Shown here piece after piece: positions 33,109 to 41,350 of a stretch of 64,000 bases of DNA. How positions within the stretch are numbered: position 1 is the stretch's first letter; each line of letters starts with the position of its first letter. The DNA comes from an uncultured Bacteroidales bacterium (GTDB lineage Bacteria; Bacteroidota; Bacteroidia; Bacteroidales; UBA932). Location of the stretch: positions 6,833 through 70,832 of the forward strand of contig UQYV01000014.1 of assembly GCA_900545245.1 (NCBI GenBank), read 5' to 3'. The notes under the pieces were generated by a model, which was not told the DNA's origin, ran no database searches, and worked only from the letters and a program-made list of their open reading frames with translations. The position numbers and the translations under genes are program-made.

Positions 33109-33177
33109 TTTACAGTTTATACCGATTTGAGCAGTATTTTTTAGGATAGATTCGTATTCGAAGAACAAATTAATATT

Positions 33178-34809
33178 ATGGCAAAGGAAATAAAATTCAA
33201 TATCGACGCGCGTGCCCAAATGAAAGAGGGCGCAGACGCATTGGCAAATGCAGTGAAGGTGACGCTTGGTCCTAAGGGACGTAACGTTGTAATAGACAAG
33301 AAATTCGGTGCTCCACAGGTAACAAAGGATGGTGTCACCGTCGCAAAGGAAGTGGAACTTGAGGACAGGTTCGCCAATATGGGTGCGCAGATGGTCAAGG
33401 AAGTGGCTTCCAAGACTAACGAGCAGGCCGGTGATGGTACTACAACGGCAACAGTGCTCGCACAGGCGATAATCAATGTCGGCCTCAAGAACGTCACTGC
33501 CGGAGCTAATCCTATGGACCTCAAGAGGGGTATAGACAAGGCTGTCGCTGCGGTTGTCGAGAACCTCAAGGCGCAGTCGCAGGAAGTGGGCGACAACTAT
33601 GCGAAGATCGAACAGGTCGGAACAATTTCGGCCAACAACGACAACTACATCGGAAAGCTCATCGCAGACGCAATGTCCAAAGTGAAGAAAGACGGTGTAA
33701 TTACAGTTGAGGAGGCAAAGGGTACCGAGACTGAAGTCAAGGTTGTTGAGGGCATGCAGTTCGATAGGGGATACATTTCTCCGTACTTCATGACCAACGG
33801 TGACAAGATGGAGGCCGTGCTCGATGATCCTCGCATCCTCATCACCGACAAGAAAGTCTCTACAATGAAGGATCTTCTCCCGATTCTCGAGCCTATCGCA
33901 AGGGAGGGAAAGTCACTCCTCATTATTGCCGAGGATGTTGATGGCGAAGCACTTACAACTCTCGTTGTGAACAAGCTCCGTGGCACGCTTAAGATTGCTG
34001 CCGTCAAGGCACCAGGCTTCGGCGACCGGAGAAAGGAAATGCTTCAGGACATCGCTACCCTTACCGGTGGTATCGTAGTGTCAGAGGAAAGGGGATTCAC
34101 CCTTGAGAACTGCACTCCGGATATGCTCGGACGCGCCGAGAAGGTGGTCATCACCAAGGAGAATACGACCATAGTGAATGGTCAGGGCGACAAGGAGGCA
34201 ATTGCAGAGCGTGCAAACCTCATCCGCAAGCAGATTGAAACTACAACTTCAGACTACGACCGCGAGAAGCTTCAGGAGCGTCTCGGCAAGCTCGCCGGCG
34301 GTGTGGCTGTGCTCTACGTGGGTGCAACAACCGAAGTCGAGATGAAGGAAAAGAAAGACCGTGTGGAGGATGCCCTCAATGCAACCCGTGCGGCAGTCGA
34401 GGAAGGTATCGTGCCGGGCGGTGGAGTCGCTTACATCCGTGCAGCCGAGGCTTTGAAAGAGCTCAAAGGCGAGAACGAAGATGAAACCACAGGTATCCAC
34501 ATCGTTGCAGCGGCAATCGAGGAGCCTCTCCGTCAGATTGCAGCCAATGCAGGTCTTGAAGGCAGCGTGATTGTCAACAAGATTCGTGAAGGGATGGGAG
34601 ATTTCGGATTCAACGCCCGCACTGAGGAGTATGTGAATATGTTCGAAGCCGGCGTAATCGACCCGACCAAGGTTTCACGTGTGGCTCTCGAGAATGCGGC
34701 ATCCGTTGCCGGAATGTTCCTCACCACGGAGTGCGCAATTGCCGACCTTCCTGAAAAGGAGGCTCCTGCAATGCCTGCCGGCGGTGCAGGAATGGGCGGA
34801 ATGATGTAA
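33178..34809 (+). CDS. groEL: Chaperonin GroEL
   Basis: 60-kDa ATP-dependent chaperonin, 543 residues. Seen are LGPKGRNVVIDKKFGAP, the ATP site TNEQAGDGTTTATVLAQAII, AAVKAPGFGDRRKEMLQDIA, GGGVAYIRA and the C-terminal Gly/Met tail GGAGMGGMM. It is the second gene of the groESL operon. Interspersed element 1 copy C and a bidirectional terminator follow. Confidence 0.98.
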   Translation: MAKEIKFNIDARAQMKEGADALANAVKVTLGPKGRNVVIDKKFGAPQVTKDGVTVAKEVELEDRFANMGAQMVKEVASKTNEQAGDGTTTATVLAQAIINVGLKNVTAGANPMDLKRGIDKAVAAVVENLKAQSQEVGDNYAKIEQVGTISANNDNYIGKLIADAMSKVKKDGVITVEEAKGTETEVKVVEGMQFDRGYISPYFMTNGDKMEAVLDDPRILITDKKVSTMKDLLPILEPIAREGKSLLIIAEDVDGEALTTLVVNKLRGTLKIAAVKAPGFGDRRKEMLQDIATLTGGIVVSEERGFTLENCTPDMLGRAEKVVITKENTTIVNGQGDKEAIAERANLIRKQIETTTSDYDREKLQERLGKLAGGVAVLYVGATTEVEMKEKKDRVEDALNATRAAVEEGIVPGGGVAYIRAAEALKELKGENEDETTGIHIVAAAIEEPLRQIAANAGLEGSVIVNKIREGMGDFGFNARTEEYVNMFEAGVIDPTKVSRVALENAASVAGMFLTTECAIADLPEKEAPAMPAGGAGMGGMM

Positions 34810-34830
34810 TGGACGGAGTTGTCTAAACGG

Positions 34831-34912
34831 TACGCTTGCTTCGTTGCCGGCGAGAGACATAATCCTCACAACCGGGAGGTTGCTCCGGTTATGTTTCCGC
34901 CTTGCGCCTTGC
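34831..34912 (+). repeat. Interspersed palindromic element 1, copy C
   Basis: CGCTTGCTTCGTTGC, then ATCCTCACAACC, loop GGG, AGGTTGCTCCGGT and GCCTTGCGCCTTGCA. It shares the 5' part with copy B and the core with copies A and B. The loop differs (GGG instead of ATA/ATT). Located right after groEL. Confidence 0.65.
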
Positions 34913-34959
34913 AATCGCACCATTTATACAACTCCTCTATATAGGATACTTAAAAAGAT

Positions 34960-34994
34960 GAGAGTGACCAAAAAGTTTTTAGCCACTCTCTTTT
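34960..34994. terminator. Bidirectional terminator between groEL and luxS
   Basis: GAGAGTG (34960-34966) pairs with CACTCTC (34984-34990), with T runs on both outer sides. The inner part TGACCAAAAAGTTTTT also pairs. The loop matches part of the hairpin at 36207-36246. Confidence 0.8.
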
Positions 34995-35463
34995 ATAATA
35001 TCCTCTCAAACGGGTCAAGTGAAAAGCCTGCAGCAAGAGCCTCTCGGGCAGCCTTCTGCGCTCCCTCGAGGGAAAGGTCACGGTAGTTGCCGCATTGGAT
35101 TTCATTGGCGGCCGGCACTTCTTTCGCTTCAATTGCGTCATTCAGAGCAGCGATAAGCGCATCCCTCATTTCGCGGACTTCACGTTCTCCCCAGATTGAA
35201 ACATAATATCCTGTCCTGCATCCCATCGGGCTCAGGTCAATCACTCCGTCAATATGGCGCCGCAGATTCTCCGCCAACAGGTGCTCCAGTGCGTGCAGTG
35301 CATCTGTAGCGAGTGCCTGGTGGTTCGGCTGACAGAACCGCAGGTCAAACTTTGTCACCTTATCTCCGTGCATCCCCTCCAGAACGCAACACTTTCTTAT
35401 ATATGGAGCCTTCACTTTCCTGTGGTCAAAGGTAAAACTCTCCACTTTTACTTCGTTTTCCAT
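34993..35463 (-). CDS. luxS: S-ribosylhomocysteine lyase
   Basis: Splits S-ribosylhomocysteine to homocysteine and DPD, the autoinducer-2 precursor; 156 residues from the Met at 35463 (MENEVKVESFTFDHRKVKAP). Metal ligands are His57 and His61 in HALEHLLAEN and a Cys in NEIQCGNYRD; the catalytic Cys82 is in SPMGCRTGYYVSIWG. It starts 22 bases after the nucleosidase gene, so the two consecutive steps of the SAH recycling path are cotranscribed. Confidence 0.97.
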   Translation of the reverse strand: MENEVKVESFTFDHRKVKAPYIRKCCVLEGMHGDKVTKFDLRFCQPNHQALATDALHALEHLLAENLRRHIDGVIDLSPMGCRTGYYVSIWGEREVREMRDALIAALNDAIEAKEVPAANEIQCGNYRDLSLEGAQKAAREALAAGFSLDPFERIL

Positions 35464-35485
35464 CGTTTTTGTAAATATAACCGCC

Positions 35486-36001
35486 TTATTCAAAATCCTT
35501 TAAAATTGCCCTAACCTCATCCCAAGTCTCGTCTTCCGAGTGACGGATGCTATGTTCATATTTGTCGAGACAGAGGTTGTCGCTCACGATTTTCACCGCT
35601 CCACACAAAGGTAGCGGAAAGTCGGCGATATAATTGAGTTCCATATCAAAGGCACAAGGCTCGACAATGTCGGTCTTCAGCACAAAGCAGTTGCTCGTAT
35701 AACAGGGTACGCCACCTTTCGCTGCAAGTTCATAGCCATTTCTCCAGTCTTCGAACTCAACGACGTTTTCCATCAGCCGCCAGGTTTTCGAAACCTTCAC
35801 GACAGTCCCAACCGGAATTGAATTGCTTCCGCAAAATCCCAAGTTCACAATCCGTTCATTTTCAATGCCTTTGCGAAACAGCAACTGCGAGCAGCACCGT
35901 ATCACATTTCCGGCGCCCACCCCGGTCTTCACAATCTCGTATTCCCCAAGGTGCTTTTTCGCCAGCCTCAGTTCGTCTTCTGTTGCAACAAGTATGATCA
36001 T
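35486..36001 (-). CDS. 5'-methylthioadenosine/S-adenosylhomocysteine nucleosidase-like protein
   Basis: Nucleoside phosphorylase-fold protein, 171 residues, well short of the usual 230 or so. It has MIILVATEDELRLAKKHL, KTGVGAGNVIRCCSQLLFRK and a late segment AVKIVSDNLCLDKY, where the catalytic Asp of the family (VSD) is kept, and FDMELNYIADF, which matches the adenine/ribose site Met-Glu. The shorter length reflects a reduced middle, not a frameshift. Directly upstream of luxS, which supports a role in making S-ribosylhomocysteine for it. Confidence 0.78.
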   Translation of the reverse strand: MIILVATEDELRLAKKHLGEYEIVKTGVGAGNVIRCCSQLLFRKGIENERIVNLGFCGSNSIPVGTVVKVSKTWRLMENVVEFEDWRNGYELAAKGGVPCYTSNCFVLKTDIVEPCAFDMELNYIADFPLPLCGAVKIVSDNLCLDKYEHSIRHSEDETWDEVRAILKDFE

Positions 36002-36117
36002 CCGTACTAAATAGTTGGTTTGTTAATATGTGTTTGTATACTTCGTCTGTCGCTTTTTCTGCCGGGTGTCACCCCCCCCGCTTATCTGTCCACCTTACCC
36101 CTTACCTAAAGAGGGGC

Positions 36118-36246
36118 CGACTAAAAAGTCCCGAAGGGACCGCGCCGGAGCGCGAGATACCCCTAATAGGGGTCGCAGACGTTAGTCTGCGGGGGTTAGG
36201 AAGTCCGGAGGAGGGGGAACAAAAGACTTTTTGGTCACCCTCCTCC
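36118..36246. repeat. Cluster of five hairpins between the nucleosidase and Big_2 genes
   Basis: In order: GTCCC-GAA-GGGAC (36128-36140), CGCG-CCGGAG-CGCG (36141-36154), ACCCC-TAATA-GGGGT (36159-36173), CGCAGAC-GTTA-GTCTGCG (36174-36191) and GGAGGAGGG/CCCTCCTCC (36207-36246). The last is next to the stop of the Big_2 protein gene and probably terminates it. The region may be a structured RNA or a composite palindromic element. Confidence 0.6.
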
Positions 36247-36253
36247 AGAATTG

Positions 36254-37726
36254 TTATTTCGTAGAACTTGGGGTGATGAAACTCAAGTCCATCGGTGTGA
36301 AATCCTTCACTGTGAAGGTGGCGATTGTTTTTCCTCCCTCCATAACATTGAAAGTCATTCCGAAGCAGCAAACCATCTTGTTGCCGTTTGGAATCGTAAA
36401 ACCGATGTTGTGATATGTTGTTTCCTTCATCAGCAGTTCATTCCCTGCCAAATCTGTGAGCTTCGCAGTAATTTGATGCCCATAGGCACTTAAGGTCGGG
36501 GAGTAGTCCTTAAATAACGGAGCGTGACGCTGCGAGTTGATTGCCAAAGTTCCGTAGACTGTTTGTGTCGCACCAATTCTCGTGTTTGCCCTTGCTACAA
36601 AGGCAGCCCCTCTTCCAACCTTGTGTTTATCCAACGGCTCGTTGAACAATATGCCAACTTTATCTCCTACAGTTGCCGATTCAACTGCCTTAGCGTTAAC
36701 CTCGATAGCCTTTACAGTCAGGTAGTAGTCAGGTAGACCTGCCTCGGATTGGATTATTTTCACTTCATCACCAGTGCGTACTGTTCCATTCTTGACGGTT
36801 GTTGTGACGACAGTACCGCGCCCCGAAATTGAAAAAACATCCTCAATGAATGAAACAAAACTGTCCTCCACTTCCAATTCAAAGTTTGCTTCAATCTTGC
36901 TGAGCCCGACTTCATACATTGCAGTGATTGTCGCTTTTCCTGCGGCCTTTCCGACAATCTTGGAATTTTCGTCGACAAGGGCAATCTCCGGTTTGTCGGA
37001 TTTGACAGAATACTTGCTCGGGTCAATTACTTCGCCTTCAAAAAGCAGGAAAGAAACAGGGTCAAGTTTGTCGCCGACTCCAATCAGTCCGGAAGTCTTG
37101 GTAAACTCAAATTTCTTTGCCTTTTCGACAAAGACATCGCAACTTGCGCTGACCTTTTTGTCCAATGACCGGGCATAAATGATTGCTTGGCCTTCTTTTA
37201 AGGCCATAACAACTCCACTGCTGCTAACCGTGGCGATTTGCTCGTCGTCGCTGCTCCAAACCAAGGTCTTGTTGGTGGCATTGTCCGGCAATACGGTCGC
37301 CTTAAACTGATATTTGCTTCCGACCATCAGTTCGATAACATCTTGGTCAAGCGTGATTGATGTCACCGCAACGAGTTCTTTTTCAATAATCACATTGCAG
37401 ACTGCGCTGAAATTTCCGTTAGCAGTGCTGACAATAATTTGGGTGCTGCCTTCCTTGACAGCGCTCACAAGCCCTTCCTGGTCAACAGAGGCAATACTCT
37501 CATCTTTGCTCTCCCAAACAACGCCCTTTTCAGTGGCATTCTCCGGCAGAACGGTAGCAGTCAACTTATGGCTGGTCCCGACAGTCATTTCGACAGAACT
37601 CTCGCCAAGTTCAATCCCGGTGACTTCTATCACCTGATTCTTTTCCTTCTTACAAGAACTGGTGGCAATCATGCTTCCACCTAAAACTATCATTGCCAAT
37701 GCAATGAATAATGATTTATTTTTCAT
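36254..37726 (-). CDS. Lipoprotein with Big_2-like domains and EF-Tu domain 2/3-like C-terminus
   Basis: A 490-residue surface lipoprotein (MKNKSLFIALAMIVLGGSMI, lipidated Cys25). Residues about 34-115 and 119-200 are Big_2 Ig-like domains (VTGIELGESSVEMTVG, VTSITLDQDVIELMVG), and 205-287 is a third weaker one. Residues 289-378 match EF-Tu domain 2 (FIEDVFSISGRGTVVT, TVRTGDEVKII, ATVGDKVGILF) and 379-477 match domain 3 (INSQRHAPLFKDYSPTLSAY, MTFNVMEGGKTIATF). The GTPase domain is absent. Role unknown; host adhesion is one idea, since EF-Tu moonlights at the surface. The gene is monocistronic. Confidence 0.85.
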   Translation of the reverse strand: MKNKSLFIALAMIVLGGSMIATSSCKKEKNQVIEVTGIELGESSVEMTVGTSHKLTATVLPENATEKGVVWESKDESIASVDQEGLVSAVKEGSTQIIVSTANGNFSAVCNVIIEKELVAVTSITLDQDVIELMVGSKYQFKATVLPDNATNKTLVWSSDDEQIATVSSSGVVMALKEGQAIIYARSLDKKVSASCDVFVEKAKKFEFTKTSGLIGVGDKLDPVSFLLFEGEVIDPSKYSVKSDKPEIALVDENSKIVGKAAGKATITAMYEVGLSKIEANFELEVEDSFVSFIEDVFSISGRGTVVTTTVKNGTVRTGDEVKIIQSEAGLPDYYLTVKAIEVNAKAVESATVGDKVGILFNEPLDKHKVGRGAAFVARANTRIGATQTVYGTLAINSQRHAPLFKDYSPTLSAYGHQITAKLTDLAGNELLMKETTYHNIGFTIPNGNKMVCCFGMTFNVMEGGKTIATFTVKDFTPMDLSFITPSSTK

Positions 37727-37776
37727 CGTGTTTGTGTTTTAATTATGTTTTAAGTAGTTGTTTTTACTTAAGTCGT

Positions 37777-37784
37777 CAAAGGTA
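37777..37784 (-). promoter_or_regulatory. -7 promoter element of the Big_2/EF-Tu-like lipoprotein gene
   Basis: Reverse-strand TACCTTTG matches TAnnTTTG, about 50 bases before the ATG at 37726. Confidence 0.45.
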
Positions 37785-37871
37785 AGATTTTTCTGTAAAA
37801 AAAATACTGAGTGATTGTTAGAAATAACTTGAACAATCTGCCCGAACCATATCTATGTTAGGAGACGAATC

Positions 37872-40800
37872 TCAAGATAAATTTTCGAATTGGTCGGAAT
37901 CGAACTGAGATGGGGTGACTCCGAAGTGTTTTTTGAATCGGCAGATGAAGTAACGGTATGAACTGAAGCCGAGTTCGTCTGCTATTTCTGACACCAGTTT
38001 ATTGCTGTCTAGTAACATTTGGGCGGCGTGACGAAGTCGGATGTCTTCTATGAATTCACGAGGACTGCGCCCGGTGATGTTTCGTAGTCTAGTGTTGAGA
38101 GCGGTCTTGCTGATGTGCAATTCCTGACACAACATCGCAACGTTGAGATTGTCTGAGTACAAATTACGTTCGACCGCTCCGATTGCCGCATTCAAGAAAT
38201 TATAATCCTTGTGGTCGTGTTGCCTTGATTGTACGGTTTGAGATGCTAGGGTATATTTTTCCCGCAGAATTTTTCTGTTGTCCAGAAGGGTTTTGCATTG
38301 TTCAATCAGCATTTCTGTTCTAAATGGTTTTACGATGACCGCATCAACTCCCATTCTTGTCCCTTTTATGTTATCGCGTTCGGAAGCGTGACAGGTTAAA
38401 AGCACGAAAGGGATGTGGCAGGTTTCAAAGTTATGACGAATTTTGGTGCAGAGTTCCAGACTTTTGTCGAATCTCGACAGGAGATCGCAGACAATGATGT
38501 CCGGTTGTTCTTTGAGGGAACAATGGAAGGCTTCTTCTGCATCCTGCGATACCAGAACGTCGTAGGAACGTCCGAAGATACTTCTCATCATTGCCCTATT
38601 GTCCGGGTCATCCGCAACAATCAGAATTTGCATACCGGTCTTTTCTGATATCGGAGCGGGGACAGGCGTTTGGGATCGTGACTCCTCGTGGAGAGCCTGG
38701 ACTTGCGTAATGTCTTCGTTCTCGTTTTCCAAATCCACATATCCGGAAATGATAGTCTGCATATTCATCGCATTCGAGTATGAACGCTCAATATATTTCA
38801 ATCCTTGAGGTGAAGAAGCTGCATAGCGTTGAAAAAACAGCTCCAACTGCCCCAATATCATAGTAAGCGGTCCACGAAGGCTTCGGGAAACATCGACAAA
38901 CAACTGCATCCTTCTGCGCCCTTCGGCTTTCTCTAATTTCAGACGTTGTCTGAGCAGCATTCTTGAATACAATATTGAAAGCAGTGTTATCAGAACTGCA
39001 AGAATCAAGATAAAGTAGATTATCTTTGCTGTTGTGGTAGCATACCAATACGCCTTCAGCCTTATTCCAAGTGAGATTTCTTCTGAAGATTCTGTCTCGT
39101 CTCCCTCCCATTGGCGAACAAGCAGTTTGTACTTTCCCGGACGGAGATTCATATATACTATGGGTTTGTCCGGAGTAAAAGCTGTCCAGTCGCTATCTGC
39201 TCCCTCCAGTTTATAACTCCAGGATACAGGTCGGGTTTCGGAATAATCGAAGGTGGAAATATCCACGGATAAATTGGTTTGTCCCGGATTCAGCACTATA
39301 CTGTTGATGGATGGAATCCTCTCTTTTGTGGAAATGGTTTTTCCGTTTATTCTTATTTCTGCAAAAGCGGCACGTGGCGTTTTGCTTTCGTCCTCTGAAA
39401 ACGACTTAGGGTCAAAGGCGATTATGCCGTCCTTTCCGCCGATGAGAATCTTTCCATCCGAGGTTCGTAGAAGACATCCTCCCCTGAAGGAGCTGACTCC
39501 GAGTCCGTTCGATGCTTGGAAAAACCTCCACCAACCGGCATCTTCACTGACAATTGATATTCCGTGTCCGGATGTTACCATCAGTCGTGAATCTCCGCAG
39601 GGTAGCAAATCGATGACATAAGTATCCAGAAGTCTCGATTTTGGAAAGATAAAGACTTCCCGGCTTGTCGTGTCCATCTTGCAAAGTCCACGTTCTGTGA
39701 TTGCTATAAACAAATCTCCGTTTTCTCCTAACTGTATATCGGAGCAGTTTCCCGTGACGGGAAGAGGGTGAAAGGTTTGATTCTTTATGTCATATATTTG
39801 CGCGCCGATACCGCAAATGACAAGTTGCCCGTCGTTCATCTTACGTATTGCATAAATTGGACTAGTATAACCCGGTATATGACGGCTTATACCATCTTCC
39901 ATTTGGGGATTGAAAAGGTATAGACCCCTTTGTGTGCCAAGATATAACTCGTTGTTTTGCAAATATATTGCACTGATTGTCTCATTGATTGCTTTTCCAT
40001 TTTTGTCTTGGAATGGAAAACTTTGCAGTTTTCCGTCTTTTGGCGTATATTTATGCAAAGAGCCTTGGAATGGCCCTATCCATATTTCACCTGATGATTT
40101 ATCAAATACAGCCGTCTGAAATTTGATTTTTCTTCCAGACAATATCTCTGTCAATTTCCCTCGTCTGTCCAAGCGGAACATGCCGTGATTGTCTGTAAAG
40201 ATCCAGAGATTGCCGTCTGAATCTTCTGCGATTTCGCTGACCATTTTCAATGTCTCACTTCCCGGCAATATGCTGAATGCGGACAGTTTTTGGTTGAGAT
40301 ACCACAGACCGGAATAGTAGGTGCAACCCCAGACGTTGCCATCGCAATCTGTGAGTATGTCCCAGATTGCCTCTTTTTCCGGTATTCCGGATTTCTCCGG
40401 GCGACAGATCATATCAGTCGGAGATATTACGAACAGCCCGTCCGCAGCGCCGGCGAAGACTTTTCCGTTCCTAAGTTCGCAAAATGAGCGGACTTCTTGT
40501 CCGGGAAGTATTCCCCCTATCTTGCGGACAGACTGTTCTTGCCCTATAAGGATGATTTCTCCGTTTACCAATCCTATCCACAAGTTTTTTTCTGAATCCA
40601 TAAAAATTTTGCTCACTCCGCTACTCGCCTTAAAAACTTCTTTGAACTGTCCGTCATATATGAAGATGCGTCCTCTTTTATCTCCCAGGATAATGCTTTT
40701 GCCAAGTCCTTTTGTAATGCAGAGAAATTTGGATCCTGGGAGACTGGCTGCGACTTCCAGACTGTCATCTCGGGAGACGAGAAGACTGTTCTCCGATGCA

Positions 40801-41207
40801 ACCCAAAGGCTATCCCCATCGGCGAGCAGAGAAATTTCTCGCAAACTGGTAAGCGACGATTTGAGAATCTGCGGTTCTCTGTATCGAATGTCAAATCTAT
40901 ATATTCCCCGGTACGAAACGGAATATACAAGATTGTTCCCATTGCAGGCAAGACCGCGCGACAGACTATGCTGTAACATCATTCTGGTCTGTATTCCATC
41001 GTAGGTGAATACTCCGAAGTTCGTATTGAACCAAATGGTTCCGCTAGAATCCTGGCAGGCAGAATAGACCGAAGCATCGCGGAAAGCGTTCAGTCGCTGG
41101 GGCTGTACAAAACGGGATGCCCACATCGGAGTCGGCATGGATTCTAGGAGAATAATGGCGGAGACAATTTGTATGACGAGGCGGAAAAACTCCTTCTTCG
41201 CTACCAT
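37872..41207 (-). CDS. Hybrid two-component system regulator, kinase region degenerate
   Basis: HTCS-type regulator beside the utilisation locus; 1111 residues from the Met at 41207. Signal, periplasmic beta-propeller of Reg_prop repeats (DSSGTIWFNTNFGVFTYDG, DGNLWIFTDNHGMFRLD), Y_Y_Y domain, one membrane helix (IIYFILILAVLITLLSILY) at about residues 715-735, HisKA-like helices, a receiver and a C-terminal AraC HTH. The phospho-His is replaced (DVSRSLRGPL, Arg775 where NISHEFRTPL is usual) and no HATPase domain follows; the receiver keeps Asp908. It probably acts without autophosphorylation. Confidence 0.85.
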   Translation of the reverse strand: MVAKKEFFRLVIQIVSAIILLESMPTPMWASRFVQPQRLNAFRDASVYSACQDSSGTIWFNTNFGVFTYDGIQTRMMLQHSLSRGLACNGNNLVYSVSYRGIYRFDIRYREPQILKSSLTSLREISLLADGDSLWVASENSLLVSRDDSLEVAASLPGSKFLCITKGLGKSIILGDKRGRIFIYDGQFKEVFKASSGVSKIFMDSEKNLWIGLVNGEIILIGQEQSVRKIGGILPGQEVRSFCELRNGKVFAGAADGLFVISPTDMICRPEKSGIPEKEAIWDILTDCDGNVWGCTYYSGLWYLNQKLSAFSILPGSETLKMVSEIAEDSDGNLWIFTDNHGMFRLDRRGKLTEILSGRKIKFQTAVFDKSSGEIWIGPFQGSLHKYTPKDGKLQSFPFQDKNGKAINETISAIYLQNNELYLGTQRGLYLFNPQMEDGISRHIPGYTSPIYAIRKMNDGQLVICGIGAQIYDIKNQTFHPLPVTGNCSDIQLGENGDLFIAITERGLCKMDTTSREVFIFPKSRLLDTYVIDLLPCGDSRLMVTSGHGISIVSEDAGWWRFFQASNGLGVSSFRGGCLLRTSDGKILIGGKDGIIAFDPKSFSEDESKTPRAAFAEIRINGKTISTKERIPSINSIVLNPGQTNLSVDISTFDYSETRPVSWSYKLEGADSDWTAFTPDKPIVYMNLRPGKYKLLVRQWEGDETESSEEISLGIRLKAYWYATTTAKIIYFILILAVLITLLSILYSRMLLRQRLKLEKAEGRRRMQLFVDVSRSLRGPLTMILGQLELFFQRYAASSPQGLKYIERSYSNAMNMQTIISGYVDLENENEDITQVQALHEESRSQTPVPAPISEKTGMQILIVADDPDNRAMMRSIFGRSYDVLVSQDAEEAFHCSLKEQPDIIVCDLLSRFDKSLELCTKIRHNFETCHIPFVLLTCHASERDNIKGTRMGVDAVIVKPFRTEMLIEQCKTLLDNRKILREKYTLASQTVQSRQHDHKDYNFLNAAIGAVERNLYSDNLNVAMLCQELHISKTALNTRLRNITGRSPREFIEDIRLRHAAQMLLDSNKLVSEIADELGFSSYRYFICRFKKHFGVTPSQFDSDQFENLS

Positions 41208-41264
41208 AATATTTTCACATCTTAAAAACTTTTGCAATATATAAATAATTGGTCGAAATTATAA

Positions 41265-41272
41265 CAAATATA
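41265..41272 (-). promoter_or_regulatory. -7 promoter element of the hybrid regulator gene
   Basis: Reverse-strand TATATTTG matches TAnnTTTG and lies about 58 bases before the ATG at 41207. Confidence 0.45.
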
Positions 41273-41350
41273 GTTCAAAGTTATCATAATCGCGGGCTGT
41301 CATATATCCGACCTTTGTACACAAAGAAACATAAAACACGAAAGCTGATA

